NCBI RefSeq assembly: GCF_036934945.1
Contig: NC_088241.1
Span: 19,765,749-19,829,748, forward strand
Source: Oncorhynchus masou masou
Lineage: Eukaryota > Chordata > Actinopteri > Salmoniformes > Salmonidae
Length of the DNA: 64,000 nucleotides
Direction: 5' to 3'
Program-made: the position numbers and the translations under genes
Notes under the pieces: model-generated
Told to the model about the DNA's origin: nothing
Seen by the model: the letters and a program-made list of their open reading frames with translations, nothing else
Databases searched by the model: none
In this document: positions 12,201-24,700 of the stretch, in pieces
How the letters are laid out: the number at the start of each line of letters is the position of its first letter
How positions within the stretch are numbered: position 1 is the first letter of the stretch

Positions 12201-14499
12201 GTGTGTGGCAGTATGTATTTCAAACTTCTATTTGTCACTGGTTGTGCATGTGTCAGTTCATAGCATAAGTATGTCAATTTGTAGACTGTAATTACAGGAC
12301 AGGTTTCAATAACTTGTGTTTTAAATGTGCCTCTTGTTTAACAAACATTTGTGACTCCAGCAACTCATAAACATACAACTCCCACATTGGGTGTTGTCCA
12401 AAACATTCTAGACACTTGAAATGGACAGAAACAGGCTACCATCCTTGTTTCACGCTTCCCTCGGGATAGCAGTATTGGTTAATAATCACCCAATGTACAA
12501 TCAATAAATCCTTGAAAACAAGCATACATCTTGTTTACTAACGACAGACGGCATTGTTTTGTTCAGTTTCCGCATGGGAAGCACCGCCAGTTCCATAGCT
12601 TGTTTCAGGATCGGAGGCCCTATGGGACTGGGTGTGTGAATACCATTTTGGCTCTCTTTTATGAGCCCTCATGGATCTCCAGCCACTCTGAATAGAGCTG
12701 AGCCCTCTGACATTTTCACTACTGTGGCACTTGCATTGTGTTGTGTGGTTGACTGACTGACTGCTTCCAGATTCTAGCTAGCTGAGGAGCCAGAATGTGA
12801 ACAACTCCAGGGAGGGGAAAGACAGAGTGTGGGGAAACAACAAGCCTGGACTGTAATTATGAACAGTAACATGCAAACCTCCTTATAACCCAACCAGTCT
12901 GCATGTGATGTGAAATGGATGGCAGGACTTTGCTTAACCTTATGTCATATCTCAATGGTAACTAATTTGGTATTACTGTACATAGCCTACATACACAAGA
13001 GTTACAACACTTATTCTACAAATGTAATTTGGTTCAGTATTGGGACCAACTGTAACCTACTTCTTAAATACAAAATGTACACGACAAAGGTTTCAGATCC
13101 AGTGTCAACTCATTCCTATTCAGTGCGTTTCTAAACCTCAACACTTTAGTGGAAGTGAAACCAGAGTGTATAGGTGTATAATATTCAGGACATCACCATA
13201 TGTTAATCTGCAGCCACATTGCAAATGTTTATTTCCAAGATGGCTAAAAGAAACTGCTATTTCTGTTAGGCACTTATATTCAAGAACTCCTGCTCCTCAG
13301 GCTGCTGTTACCATGGCAACAGTCAGATGTTGCGCTAATCACCCCCACTCCACATGTGAGCAGCAATGCTTGAGGGTGGAGTTGAGGCATCTGTTATCGT
13401 TTCCCCCTGCGGCTTCTCAAAATAACCAAGAGCTAAGCAGCTCAGAGCGCACGAGCACACCAGCATAAAATTCAAAAGAAATATCTAGGCTATGACCATC
13501 ACTGTAATAAATCAGTCTACCAATTTTCACCAAGGTTCTTCAATTTAGATTGGGTTTTAATTGTATTGGGCTTATAGACATGTCCCTCGGCCCGAATGTG
13601 TTCACACAGACAGTCTTCCACGCAATGATGTTCAAATCTCTGTAAATCTGCATGGCTGCTGCCTTTACAAAAGACTTTTCCCAAAGACGGGCGTGACAAA
13701 GCATGTTCACTGACATACTGTAAGTAAAAGGTTGATCCCTTTGTGGTGGTATAACAGACCCATCCAGAGCTCCACCACAATGTGTCCTGTGCAAAAAAAA
13801 AAAATTCAAGGCCACAACACATGAAGGATCTCAGAAATAAACCTGAATGTTAAGAAACCACAGGTCTCTCTGAGGTTCAAAATAAATAAATAAATATATA
13901 TATAGGCTTTCAGTGAAAGTGTGTGATGGTAGCAGCTTCCTGTATGCTTGCTTCCTGGCCACCCAAGTTTAGAATCAAGAGGTGCTGCTGAAGAGTAGTT
14001 AGGAGTTATTTAAGAAAACAGGCATCACTATGCATAATGATCCAAGGTCTTGAATATGTTGACTAATCCCACTTGTCGTAGTCAATTTATATTCCCACAT
14101 ATCATTATTTTCATATAATATTGTACAGTATGCAACTGTACAATCAGTCTTCTGTCTGTGGAATGTAGGCTACCAAACCATTACTGTTTCCACAAGTAAT
14201 ACAAAGCAATGTTTCATAGAATTCGAGACATTGTCGAATTAGTTGGACACATTGTAACTAACCATTCTGATCACAGCAAGATATCTAGGTGGAATCTACA
14301 TCTGTTTATATAGTCCAACGATGGAACAACCGTATTTCAGTTCATTATTCTCATTGGTAGCTAAAGTTGACCCACGGCAAGCTACATTTTAGAACACGAA
14401 AAAAATCCAACATAATATTAAAACATTGAGTCGAAAGCCTACCTTTATATCTGGAACCATCTGTCTCACTTTGAACGTGGTTTTGGATCCCGTTAACAT
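210..14499 (-). CDS. mtmr11: mtmr11, myotubularin-related protein 11 (5' part, five exons)
   Basis: Catalytically dead member of the myotubularin family, expected to bind phosphoinositides or partner myotubularins on endosomal membranes. Coding exons, 5' to 3' on the minus strand: 14443-14499, 8823-8892, 887-1023, 580-649 and 210-349. They total 474 nt (158 codons), every junction is in phase and each has GT/AG sites. Translation starts MLTGSKTTFKVRQMVPDIK. It continues through GLRCLPGECVLQRA and LSGTLFCTHFRVAFVP, the typical GRAM/PH-fold opening of this family, then KFTPEELVLYCRDLRVL. The phrase CLPGE followed by LxGTLxCTxFRVxF matches MTMR11 better than MTMR10 or MTMR12, and the neighbour otud7b supports this. 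The phosphatase-like domain lies beyond the left edge. The start has A at -3. Introns 1 and 2 are large (5.5 and 7.8 kb) and repeat-rich. MTMR10 or MTMR12 are less likely alternatives. Confidence 0.85.
1007..1421. repeat. 44-bp minisatellite built on an mtmr11 splice acceptor
   Basis: About nine head-to-tail units of 44 bp. Eight have unit length and one (1227-1289) is a 63-bp variant. Units differ at a few positions (CTGGAG/CTGAAG, ACAGAC/ACAATC). The first unit overlaps the 5' end of the mtmr11 exon 887-1023, so most units repeat the minus-strand acceptor TTCCCCAG plus the first bases of the exon. Two later variants (the 63-bp unit and 1378-1421) have the acceptor region altered. Confidence 0.9.
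1424..2136. other. mtmr11 intron 2, unique-looking stretch
   Basis: Intron sequence between the minisatellite and the first Tc1 element. I see no exon, no RNA gene and no recognisable repeat here. Short open frames lack any known motif. Confidence 0.5.
2137..3510 (-). mobile_element. Tc1-like transposon, 5'-truncated and internally inverted
   Basis: Tc1/mariner DNA transposon. The right end reads CTTTCGCAAGGCACTG followed by TA. No matching end is found on the left, where the element stops at about 2137. It carries a broken transposase on the minus strand. Between 2137 and 2236 its distal end is flipped relative to the rest, flanked by an inverted 16-bp sequence. Like the rest of the family it sits within an intron. 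Confidence 0.85.
2154..3195 (-). pseudogene. Tc1-like transposase, broken
   Basis: Cut-and-paste transposase, inactive here. The N-terminal part (3195-2692) holds the paired helix-turn-helix DNA-binding region: GYKKISQALNIPRSTVQAII, then the GRSSKLSAHTRRRL linker. The frame then shifts near 2700-2750 into the DDE catalytic domain, with WLDETKIELFG (first Asp) and HGGGSIMVWACFS. It continues with FQQDIDPKHKAKS (second Asp), then an in-frame stop at 2385. The last part, WPSQSPDLNPIENLWKELK (2360-2154), is in the same frame as the middle part and contains the final acidic residue. Beyond EEWEKI the protein tail is non-homologous because the DNA is inverted there. It cannot encode a working enzyme. 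Confidence 0.88.
3578..5182 (+). mobile_element. Tc1-like transposon, full length (1605 bp), TA-flanked
   Basis: Complete-length Tc1/mariner element of a different family from its neighbour at 2137-3510. The inverted ends begin CAGTTGAAGACGGAAGTTTA (left) and the complement of CTTCCGACTTCAACTG (right). Both are flanked by TA, at 3576-3577 and 5183-5184. It carries a decayed transposase in + orientation. Confidence 0.92.
3948..4975 (+). pseudogene. Tc1-like transposase, frameshifted
   Basis: Inactive transposase. The longest continuous piece (4171-4920) has TTAKDLVRMLEETGTKISIS, FWRNVLWSDETKIELFGHND with the first catalytic Asp, then loses frame after IWREKG. It regains it at LKQHLKTSVRKLKLGRK and MDKYPKHTSKV with the second Asp region changed (MDNDPKHT is usual in the family). 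The end, WAELKKRVRARRPTNLTQL, lies in another frame at 4769-4966. Several indels mean that no functional protein is possible. Confidence 0.88.
5185..8822. other. mtmr11 intron 2, remainder
   Basis: Intronic. It contains CA-rich microsatellite tracts around 6745-6890. At 7215-7430 is a dispersed-repeat-like segment rich in CCTAAA/CCCTAAC, which resembles another at 10020-10190. At 8160-8430 is a purine-rich stretch. No exon with supporting homology was found. Confidence 0.5.
8893..14442. other. mtmr11 intron 1
   Basis: A 5.5-kb intron. Notable content is a foldback at about 9775-9880, a diverged repeat at about 10020-10190, and short GT-rich and TA-rich tracts (12170-12210, 13884-13905). No coding exon or RNA gene is supported. 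Confidence 0.5.
9775..9880. repeat. Foldback / inverted repeat
   Basis: Perfect 17-bp arms (9791-9807 and 9844-9860, CTGCTAACATTAGCATG and its complement). They enclose a 36-bp centre that is itself made of overlapping ATGCTAGCAT palindromes. The pairing continues imperfectly outward for roughly another 15-20 bp on each side. It is probably a small foldback element. Confidence 0.75.
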
Positions 14500-14620
14500 T
14501 TTCACGTCCAATACTCAACTCTCGAGCGAAATATAGAAAGTAGACCTTAAGAAACGGTCCACTTTCTTCGAATGACAGCGAGACCCTGCATCACCGGTTT
14601 CGAGAACAGAGGTGGTCTCT
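14500..14620 (-). promoter_or_regulatory. mtmr11: mtmr11 5' UTR and probable promoter side
   Basis: Sequence just upstream of the mtmr11 start codon on the minus strand. No upstream splice acceptor is obvious next to the ATG, so the first coding exon may also carry the leader. No clear TATA box is seen and the transcription start cannot be placed. The limits are a guess. Confidence 0.35.
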
Positions 14621-16590
14621 GAATTAAAAACTAATTTCGTTCCTTTCACGGTTATCATTGCCGAAAGAATCCATGTATGTAGGCTACTGTGTAGTGCACG
14701 CCCCACAAATGTACCGCCCGTCAGGAATATTTGCCTATAGTTGTTAGTCACTGGAATGTGTAAGAAATGTTTACTTCTGCTTGTACCCATTCCTCTCATT
14801 TCCATTTGTTGATTCCCTCGCCATAGTTAAAATGACACACCAGTGAAAAAAAAGCAAGTGCAGTTCAGCCTCTTAAAGGGACAGCAGTGTAAAAAGCATC
14901 TAATAGGATCCCAATTTTTCACCAGTAGATTGTACTTCAATAATAGTCCTGCAAATTAAGCCACTTTATTTGGGTAATCAAGGTCTTGGTTAGTTGAATG
15001 AAGTGTCACAACACTGGGACTAAAGCAGTTCAGTTCTTCAGGACTATGAAGAACACTGTGCTATAACATTTTGAATTTAGGAAAGGTAAGACAGACAGTA
15101 TGTAGAGCTTTTGAAGTAGGCCTAGTTTTATGGAAATGGAGATGGTTCAAATGGGCCATTTAATAGGTTGTTGAATACAGGCCTATACACAGATGCACAT
15201 ATATTTCTAAATACAAGTGTTTTGCCTCCAATGCTAAATTAAGTAATTTGTAATTGACAAGCTGATTCACTGAAATTAAGAAATATAGAACCAGCCTGAG
15301 GTAGAGATAAAAATGTGATCGTGTAGTCCCATCGTTAACTTCAATATAGATACTTAACATCAACAGCCCTATAACATTTTACAGGATCATACATGCTTAT
15401 AAAATAGTTGTAAATCATTATTCCCGTGTTACTAATGCAGAATGAATTGGATGTTGCATTTGTAGTATACTGTAAAATGACTCACTAAGTATTCAACTTC
15501 TCGCCTACCTTGAGAATTTCAAACGAGAATGGAAGCAACGATGTAAACAAGAAAATGCCATGAGGATGACTAGGCTTAAAGAGCACAGAAGCAAAAAACA
15601 ACTATTTCAAATTCTAAATAATATTACCAGTAGTAAACTCCCTACAAGATACAAGCCCTAAAAAAGGCACCCATTTGCAGGCGTTAGTCTTAACACAGGC
15701 CAGTGATGAATATGAGTGATACAGTACCTGCAGTTGATCCTTTGGTAAATGATGAGCGTCTGAGGTACGGCTGCACTGTCATCTGAACTGACAATGTAGA
15801 AAGGTAGTACTGCAGTAATGCAGACAAATGCTATTGGAAGAATATTCCAGCGGGAATGTATGGAAGAAATTCCTTTTGATGAGCAAATAGAAATTCTAAA
15901 ATGGATAAAGTACAGTCTGTCCCTCCTAACAGCCAGGTGGGGAGACCGTGTCCTGGTGGACGAGCTATAAATCCAAGCCTCGTTCTACCACATGGGACCC
16001 TATTCAATATTACATAAGGGTCTCCAATTTCTCTAATACATAGAACAGCTTCAGACACTGTCAGCTGCATCATCTGGGTGAAAGTTACTACTAATGTGTA
16101 ATGCTGTAACAAGTTGTTTCTAATACATAAAAACAGCTTTTGCTGTTTAATCAACCAAGCGAGAGAGAGAGACTTGAGTGTTTCAACACAATTGATAATT
16201 GACAATATAATAGTTTTGAACATTTATATCTACTGGCTGGCGTCAGATGTAGATTGATTCTAACAATGTGTACATCGATTAATGTAAATCGCAGTTAACC
16301 CAGAACTAAAATCTGGTGTCATTTGGTCAGATGGTCGATAAATGTACTGGACTACGGTACCATTTATGTTTAAGAAGTCTGGCCACGAGAGATTTCAAAT
16401 CAATGGTGTCACAATTATATCATCCTTAAAATCAAGATAATACCAATTCTCACCCTTCATCAAACAATTGTACATCCAATGATTACATTGAAAAACAGAC
16501 AATCCCTTTTCAATACATCTCTGGAATACCTACCATACATTTGTAACCCCCCCAAAAAACAGTCAGAAACTGAGTAAAACATTTGGATTG
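14621..16590. other. Intergenic region between otud7b 3' end and mtmr11 5' end
   Basis: About 2 kb between two co-oriented minus-strand genes. I see no exon, no RNA gene and no clear transposon. The short motif GTTAACCCAGAACTAAA at about 16295 recurs near 45575, suggesting a diverged dispersed repeat. Confidence 0.5.
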
Positions 16591-16599
16591 CCACCATGT

Positions 16600-19500
16600 T
16601 GTTGAAATACAAATGAGAGTTTATTCAAACAGTGCAAAAAAATAAAAAATAAATCAGATGTTCTTTCCATCCAGATTGCACTGTCACAGCCTCTCCTCTC
16701 CAAACATGAAAAGAGAAAATAAAATAAAATAAAAAAAACCAGGACAGCCCAAATCAGCTCAAAATAATGCACAAATTTGGTTAAATGGATAGTAATTTAC
16801 ATGCAACAGTTCCAGTCCCATGCAACTACAGTATCCCATGTTCATGTTGCTGATGACTATTTTGTCCCATAGAAATGAGAGAAAATGTACAATATAAAAA
16901 TAATGGGTCAGTTACTTTGTAAAACAAATTCAAAGCCATCTAATTCCTAGAGAGGGATTGCAGCAAGAGCATAGGTTGAAAACACCAACAATCAAGTATT
17001 GAATCATTACCGTAATGTGTTAGCATTGCATGGATTGGTGGTGGAAAAAAATACACACATAAAATTCAAATAAAAATAAACAAATAAAAGCCAGTCTGCT
17101 TGACACATAAGTTCCTCAACTAAACATTCCAAAAAGAAACTTCTGAAAAAAACAACAATCTTACTATAAATATATATTCTGAAATCATATCGTCAGGTCA
17201 GCAATGAGGAAACTAGTTTGCTAATGAGAAACCTTTGAGTTTAGGAGGCTCTTTTGTGATCAACCTTGACAGCCAAACTGTCCATTTTGGTGAATACTGA
17301 CTCCTCCATAAACTCAGGCTATTACAAGCTTATATTCCACTCATTTTTAGCATCCGTCAATATAGATTATCTTTAAAAACATTGTAAAACTTTGGGTTTA
17401 CAAAAATAACTTCCAACATATACAACCTCGCTGTCATTTGTTTTTGTAATACAAAAATGTTTGCAGTCTAAGTGAAATGTTCAAGATGTTGTCTGTAAGC
17501 CATCCAATTCTTAATTTTTTTTTTTTTGAGTTGATGATGTAAGCTAATATTATTACATTGAGAGGAGAAAGCACACACACACCCATTTCTTAGTTATCCC
17601 TCTTTCCATTAAAGATGACCTCTTGTTTGTGCCTTGTGAGCTGCAATTGTTTTGTTGCAAAAAGGTTTCATACAGCGTAAGCACACACACACACAGAAAT
17701 ATTGTTTTGGATATAGCATAATGGTATTGTGGGGAATGGTTGGTTCCAATTCAAGAGGACATGCCACCTCGAAGTCATGGAGCATCCCTTGAAGGATGAC
17801 TATTTTGAGCCGCATGTTTGAACTACCTCTCAAAAAGACAAACATTACTTAAAGTCCCTCATACCCATGGCAAATTGTATTTTTGGAAATGAACTCAAAA
17901 CTTAGTACCCTTGAAAATTGTTCTCATTTGTATTTTTGGTTAAGTAGGGCATGGAAACTTCCAGGAACAGGGAACTCAAATACAAGAGCGCCATCCATTG
18001 GGCAAGGCAGTGAATTGCATACAGATATTCTCACACCATTGTGCTTCAAGTGAAAAGACTGAACGGCTGTTTATCAAGTCAGGAAGATTGGTCTTCCTCA
18101 TGAGTCTACATGGCTCATTGGTAATAACACGGCTTGGGTGAGAAAGTGTTAATACATTGGTGATGAGATAAACAATCAATTCCTAATCTGCAAATCATTG
18201 AGAGTAACAGACCAAGACGGTATCTAAAAAATGTGATATGTTCCAATCTCCAGAATTATTATTTATATATATTTTTTTACATTTGATCTCTAAATCGCTT
18301 TATGAACTACGAACAATGACTCCATGTCTGGATGCAAAATGAAAATAATTAAAACAGGGGCTTTACACTGAGTAGGGTACAAAAATACCAGAAGAGAAAC
18401 TGCAGCAAAAACAAATAGTGTACATCTGATGCACATTTTGTAAAACATACAAACAAGACTGTAATGCCACAAGAACAAGAGACTGAAAAAGGCAACAAGG
18501 AAATAGAGTTAAACCACAACACTGGCACCAAAAAGCTGTACCCATGGTAACTGAATCCTTAGAGAAGGGGTTCTAGCCCATGCATCTGCCCTCCCGCAAG
18601 TAGAGGTGGCAGTGTCTACAGTTCTGACATGACCTAAGGACAACATAACAGTCAGATACCTTCAAAACGGTAACAAAATGTCTACGGACATTAGGAAAGT
18701 GCTTGAATTTGTGCAGAAAGAGGTTAAGCGACAGGGGTCAGTCACTTGTTTGGAATCAACACAATGCCCTCAATAGGACTTGAAGGGGAGTTGGGTTAAA
18801 CAATCCAACTTGTTTTGAATCGTATCAATGCGGTGTCCATGGCAGAAATTACAGGTTTGCCATAAGTAGGTTCACGAAAAGTTACATGAATATTTAGACC
18901 AAAGTAACACAGCGCTATGGACGAGATTCCAGAAAATACCTGTTACCTTTCTCAGCCACAAGAGAAGCAGAGACTCATTGACAGTTACAATGTAAGTAGA
19001 CAATGTTACAATGGACAGTGTCTTTTTCAACCAAAATGTGAACGTTTACCAGTTTAGCATATACTGATTACCTTGAGGTCGAGCTGAAATTGCGAGGGGA
19101 GTTTGTGTTTTGAATGCCGGTTTAGTAGTGTTGGATGACCCTAAATGTACCAGCATATTATTGAAATGCCTCATTTTCATGGATCTAAAATGACGAAAAC
19201 AAGTCAGGAACAGTAAGATTATAGCAATCTTATTAAATACTGTATATTAGTCATTCGTAATATCTACCACAGTACTCTGCCATGTTTGTTCTATAATTGA
19301 TACTGGGAGACATCTAAAAATGGTAGAAGTTTTAAAATGTACTTGATTGACATCTGGACACAATATGGTTTGGACACAATGGTGAATTTAGATTGGATGG
19401 TTACTTGGCCATAAAAGGCATCTTAAGGGTGGATAGGGCTATATGTGTGCCTGTTTCTATTTGAGATGAACTTGTATAGAGGGGGTCTGTTGCATTCTGG

Positions 19501-20241
19501 AACGTTAGCAGCACCAATGCAGCCCAAAGAACAGCAACCACTGTAACATAATACTGTAGTTTCAATTTGCATTACAAGAGAAAAGAAACCCAACTACTCA
19601 TCAGGAAAGAGCTCCGTTCATTCCCAAGTCATACATGAGCACCCGGTATCAGTAATGCCCTAGGCTAGTCCGTCTGCATACATCTCTAACCCTCTGGTTG
19701 AAAAGACTAACAAGACATCGAAGGGCTGATTCGTATGTTAAAATACCACCAATTTACAGGGCCAAATATAGGTTGTCTCCACATATAGAGGAGTGATAAT
19801 CAAGAAGTTTCAGGTTGTGCTTGTGCAGTGTTAGTTTGTGTGTGTGTGTAATGTGGATGTAATGTGGAGTGCGTGTATCGCCTGCCGTATACATTCTCTC
19901 CACCAGGAGGAGACAGTTGCGAGGTGACAAGGGGACAAAGCGGAGGAGAGCCTGAAGTTTCTCACACACACACACACACACAGCCTGCATAAGAGCCACA
20001 GCAAATGTAAGACAAGTGCACAGTCCTATTGTCTAACGCCCGCCGCAGCAGCCGCCAGCCACCTTCTCTCCAGTCACTGTACCGATCCTGTCCAGGACGC
20101 TCTCCACACACAGTGTTGCCTTTAGCGAAGGAAGTGATGCGAGGGCCAGGCTCTGTATCGTCCTATAGCAGGAAACCTCATCCATCAGTTCCCTTGTGGT
20201 TGGTGGCCACAAAGCCAGTTCTGGTCAGTATGTCCGTTCGT
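16600..20241 (-). other. otud7b: otud7b 3' untranslated region
   Basis: Runs from the stop codon at 20242-20244 to a minus-strand AATAAA at 16620-16625, with a probable cleavage site just below it. The length of about 3.6 kb is plausible for this gene. It is AT-rich with no interrupting transposon. It contains a (CA)n tract at 19965-19981. The poly(A) site is inferred; earlier AATAAA-like signals could also be used. Confidence 0.6.
16620..16625 (-). terminator. Candidate otud7b polyadenylation signal
   Basis: AATAAA on the minus strand at the far end of the long 3' UTR. It is chosen because no otud7b-like sequence is recognisable beyond it. Other matches in this AT-rich region cannot be excluded. 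Confidence 0.4.
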
Positions 20242-21731
20242 TCAGAACCTGTGGATGGCCGGCTCCGTTTCCCTCCTCTTCAGCTCCTCTCGGTAGCAGC
20301 AAGAGCAGTAGTTGCCCGTCTCAGGGTGTCCGTAGTAGTTGCAGCTGGGCGTCCGGCAGCGGCTGGACTGGAGGCTGGATAGGCCTCCTGCGCTGCCCAG
20401 GGAGTAGTGCCTGACCGGGAGAGGCCCGCTGCGAGGAACATCAAGGCCAGAGCGCACTTCCCGGAATCCGTTAGTGTAGCCCCCGCCTACAGGCTCTGAG
20501 GTGGGGTAGTCTGGAGGGTCGTGCTCGGGGAGGTACGAGGGTGCGAAAGAAGAGGGGATGAGGCGAAAGGGGCTGAGGGGTACCGGTGCCTGTGGGGGTG
20601 GTACTGGGGGTGAGGGGGGCCCTGCGCCATGGGGCAGTGGCGGGGGAGGGTGGCGTAGGAAGGCAGACCGGGATAAGACGAGGCTGGGGAGCCACCTGCA
20701 AGCTGGCGCCGCGTCTCCATGTAGCCATGCATGTGTGGGTGCTGAGTAAGAGGGACGGGGGCCGGGGAGGGCGGCTGATCCATGAAGGTTGACCGGGGGA
20801 TGGGCACCACGCCAGAGTAGAGCGAGGGGCTGAACGAAGACGACTTGAGGTGGTTGAAAGTGGGCGGTGAGCTCTCAGCCGGCTCTTCTTTCGGTTCATA
20901 AGTGCGGTAGCCCACCTCTGTACCCATCGTTACCTCCTTCTTGGGCTGCTGGATGCCATTGGTGCTTCCTTTCCGCTCTGCCTCTCTCCGCTGCTGCTCC
21001 TGCTCTACCCGGAAGCGCTCCTCAGCGTCAGACAAGTAGCGCTGGATCATCTCCTCCTGGAAGGGCTGGCGGTTGCTGGTGGTGAGCAGGCCAGCAAAGA
21101 TGAACTTCCTCTCGCCCTGCATGGCCGCCCGCAGGATGCCCAAGCTCGCCTTCACGTCGGCACTGTACTTATATGGGTCACACTCTCTGCTTCCGCCACC
21201 CGTGCCATTCTGACGCTCGCTGCCCGACGACGGTGAGCCCTTCCCAGAGTCCTCGGAGGCATGGGCCGAAGGCGAGCTGTCCTTGCTGCCTTTCCGCCCC
21301 CTCAGCGAATTTTTCTTCTTCTCTGTACCCTCCTGCTTGGCTCCGCCTCCTCCTGCATTCTTCCCCGTCATCAGCCCGCCCACATTCTTTTTCAGCTTGC
21401 TGCCCAGGCTCTTGCCGAAGCTGCCCAGCTTGTTGGCCACAGAGTCAGCCCTCTTCTTGTCTTTGTCTTTCTCCTTCTTGGTCTTCTCCTTTGCCCCCGT
21501 ACCAGTCGTCAACGTTGCCGAGCTGTTACTGGACGAGCTGGAGGAGGAGGAGCTGTTCTTGGTCGACACACCTCCACCTGCGCTGGCCGCCCCTGCTGTC
21601 GTCATTGCATCCCCGTTGCCGTTGGAGCTGCTGCTGACAGACTCCTTGTCGGATTCTCCTGAGTCGGGAGGGGTGCGGGTGTCTTCTCCTGCAGAGGCGG
21701 TGGGGGACTCGGGCTGGGCCAAAGGTGCCTG
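20242..21731 (-). CDS. otud7b: otud7b last coding exon with apparent frameshift
   Basis: Large terminal exon that starts QAPLAQPESPTASAGEDTRT. It holds a Ser-rich linker, a basic KKEKDKDKKRADSVANKLGS stretch, and MIQRYLSDAEERFRVEQEQQ, all well matched to the vertebrate family. The frame is open until about 20620, then loses homology and stops at 20487-20489. The expected ending resumes one frame away, from roughly VPPPQAPVPLSPFRL down to the A20 finger and ETEPAIHRF. A run of six G on the plus strand (20614-20619) is the likely site, and adding one base there would rejoin the frames. Opposite-strand open frames here are shadows of this GC-rich exon. Confidence 0.9.
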
Positions 21732-24700
21732 CTGAAAGAACAGATACACCGATGATGAATTATAGGGAAGAGAAATTTCATTTTAAAAAGAAACAGGGAG
21801 CAGGTTTGAGTGACGCAGAGAGCAACAGAGAGATTAAGAGCAGGAGTGAGAGGTACAGATGACTCAGTTCAGAAAGCTTCTTTTCCATTTCTATAAATTC
21901 TATTGGAAAATGTATGCAATAATTGGAGAGGGTGTGACCTACAATGAAGACGTCACTCTAGTTTACACAATGGACAGCTATAAAAACGGTCCTCTCTGCC
22001 AAGCCCCATAACCATGACAACCGAAGATCTAAAGGTAACTCCAACATCCTCATTTTTATTAGAAAGGCCTAGAAAACCTCACAGATCTTCAACAGCGATC
22101 CTTCTATTGCTACTTCTGACTAGAGGTTAACGGTGAAATTGCCATGAGGTTGAGATTCCTTTCTAACTCCCCGGCATTAAATTGGAATGCACAAAAAGGC
22201 CACTCAAACCATTTAGTGTGACGTCATTTTATGCGTGGTTTGTTTTCACATGGTATTTGTGAAGCAGAGGAGAAATGACTACAGTCTAGATCAAAACAGA
22301 AAATTACAACCCACATAATAACAGAAACCCACACAGTTATGTAACACTGTAAATAGCTTGTCTACATTTAATAGCTTTTAATAGCTTTAATAGCTTTCAA
22401 TTTAATCATCCATTACAACATGCTAAAAACATAACCAGGTAGGTAGCATATGATCTAAGCTTCACATTCAGAAACTATTTGGGGTTCAGGTATGCCATTG
22501 TTAAAAAATGATCTGCAACCAGGGCTGAACCCAAACCAGCACTTAACTCAAATGATCACTTAGTCTCCGATTGACATCAACGCATGACTGAGGGAAATGT
22601 GTTAAGAGTTAGGATTCTCCGTTAGTGAATGAGAACACAAAATATACCTCACAGGGCAGGGGCAGCCAGGTGACAGTCATGTAGCTGTGTAGCAGCTGGA
22701 GCTTTGCTTCCAAGGACAGGGTCACACTGAGGGAGGAAGACAGACAGGTCAAAGTTCAAACGGGGGGGTGAAATCGCCTCGTCATGCCCCTAACAGTAAC
22801 ACCATGTTGGGTGAAACATTTAGAGAAAAAGGCTGCTTCCCAGAATATTACATGCATCATTTAGAGAAAGGAAAATAAGAACTAGGCTACATAAGTGATG
22901 TCTGGTAACATGTCGGTTATTCAAACTAGGCTAATAGCGTGGCATCTGTTCAAGTCTTGAGCCCCAAACGGCTCAGCTGAAACTATGTAACCTTTCATAA
23001 TGCAGAAATAGTATACCGTGTCAGATATGTAGCCAACATGAATGCATAATTGTGCAGAGCTGGAATACTAACGACCCCATAATGTTTCTATAATCCATTT
23101 TCAGACAAACTTCAGAAAGTATTCATACCCTTTGACTTATTCCACATTTTGTTGTGTTTCAGCCTGAATTCAAAATGGATTAAATAATCTCACCCATCTA
23201 CACACAGTACCTCATAACAGTATACTACAAGCTTTTTAGAAATGTTTGCTAATTTATTGAAAATGAAATACAGAAATAAGTATTCACACCCGAGTCAGTA
23301 CATGTTAGAATTATCCTTGGCAGCGATTACATCCATGAGTCTTTCTGTGTAGGTCTCTAAGAGCCTTGCACACCTGGATTGTACAATAATAGATTATTGT
23401 ATTCTTCAAACTCTGTCAAATTGGTTGTTGATCATTAACAGACAGCCCTTTTCAAGACGTGCCATATATATTCAAGCCTATTTAAGTCAAAACTGTAACC
23501 AGGCCACTCAGGAACATTCAATGTAATCTTGGTAAGTAACTCCAGTGTATATTTGGCCTTGTGTTTTAGGTTATTGTCCTGCTAAAAGGTGAATGTCTGC
23601 CAGTGTCTGTTGGAAAGCAAATTGAAGCAGGTTTCCTTTCTAGGATTTTGCCTGTGCTTAGCTCGATTCCATTTATTTTTTATCCTAAAAAACTCAATAG
23701 TCCTTGCCGATGACAAGCATACCCATAACAGGATGCAGCCACCACCATGCTTGAAAATATGACGTGGTACTCAGTGATGTGTTTGTGATGAGTCGCCCCA
23801 AACATAACGCTTCGAATTCAGGACAAAGTTAATTTCTTCGCAGTTTTACTTTAGTGCCTTACTGCAAACAGTATGCATGTTTTGGGATATTTTATTCTAT
23901 ATTTTTATTCTGTACAGGCATCCTCCTTTTCACTCTGCCATTTAGTTTAGTATAGGGGAGTAGTGCTGAGAAATTGTATGAAAGTTGTATTATTAAATAA
24001 CTAATTGACCAATGTTGGTTCAATTATTTGAAATACATTTTTTCATCCCCCTGTGAGCTCAATGCACACATTGCAGTTTCTCTAGAGATAAATCCGATCC
24101 AGCCAGAACTGTGCGATGTAGTAGTGAGCTGAAGTTTCCAGCTGACAAATATTTTGGTTCTTAAAATGTGGTAATTAACACACCTGTGTGTTCTTTGACA
24201 CTATATAAACTAGTCACCCCGCAGTGTTTGTCATTACAGCCTGATCAAGACAGCTTGTCTGTCGAAATGTTGGATTTTAGGTTATTAAATTATTGCATTT
24301 GAGCTCCTAGAGTCTGGGGCTCTCCTTTCATTTTTCAAGTGTTCTATTCCCTTAGCCAGCACCTCGCCTAAATAGGTGTGAGTTTCTTTCGCCTCTAAAT
24401 TGATTACAATGATCATAAACCATTGCACATCTACTTGTCGGTCTGTGTTTCTTTTATGCCTGCTACAGAAGAGAAAAGAATGCTTGATCGTGAGGGGACA
24501 GAAAGCAGCAGTTGCTTTGCTAGTCATCTCTACCTGAAAATACAGTAAACAGCAGTCATAAAAGAATGCCTTATTTACTTTGGAGAACTAAAAAAAAAAA
24601 GAAGGAAAAAATGCATTTTTGTCTGACCACTTAGGCAGCAGCTCTACAGAGATGAGGACTTGGAATGAAATAAAGCCATAAAACAAATGTAATATGCACA

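Noticed and set aside
20558..21735. Long plus-strand open frames (up to about 150 codons)
   Set aside because: They lie opposite the GC-rich last exon of otud7b and have low-complexity composition. They are shadows of the real coding strand.
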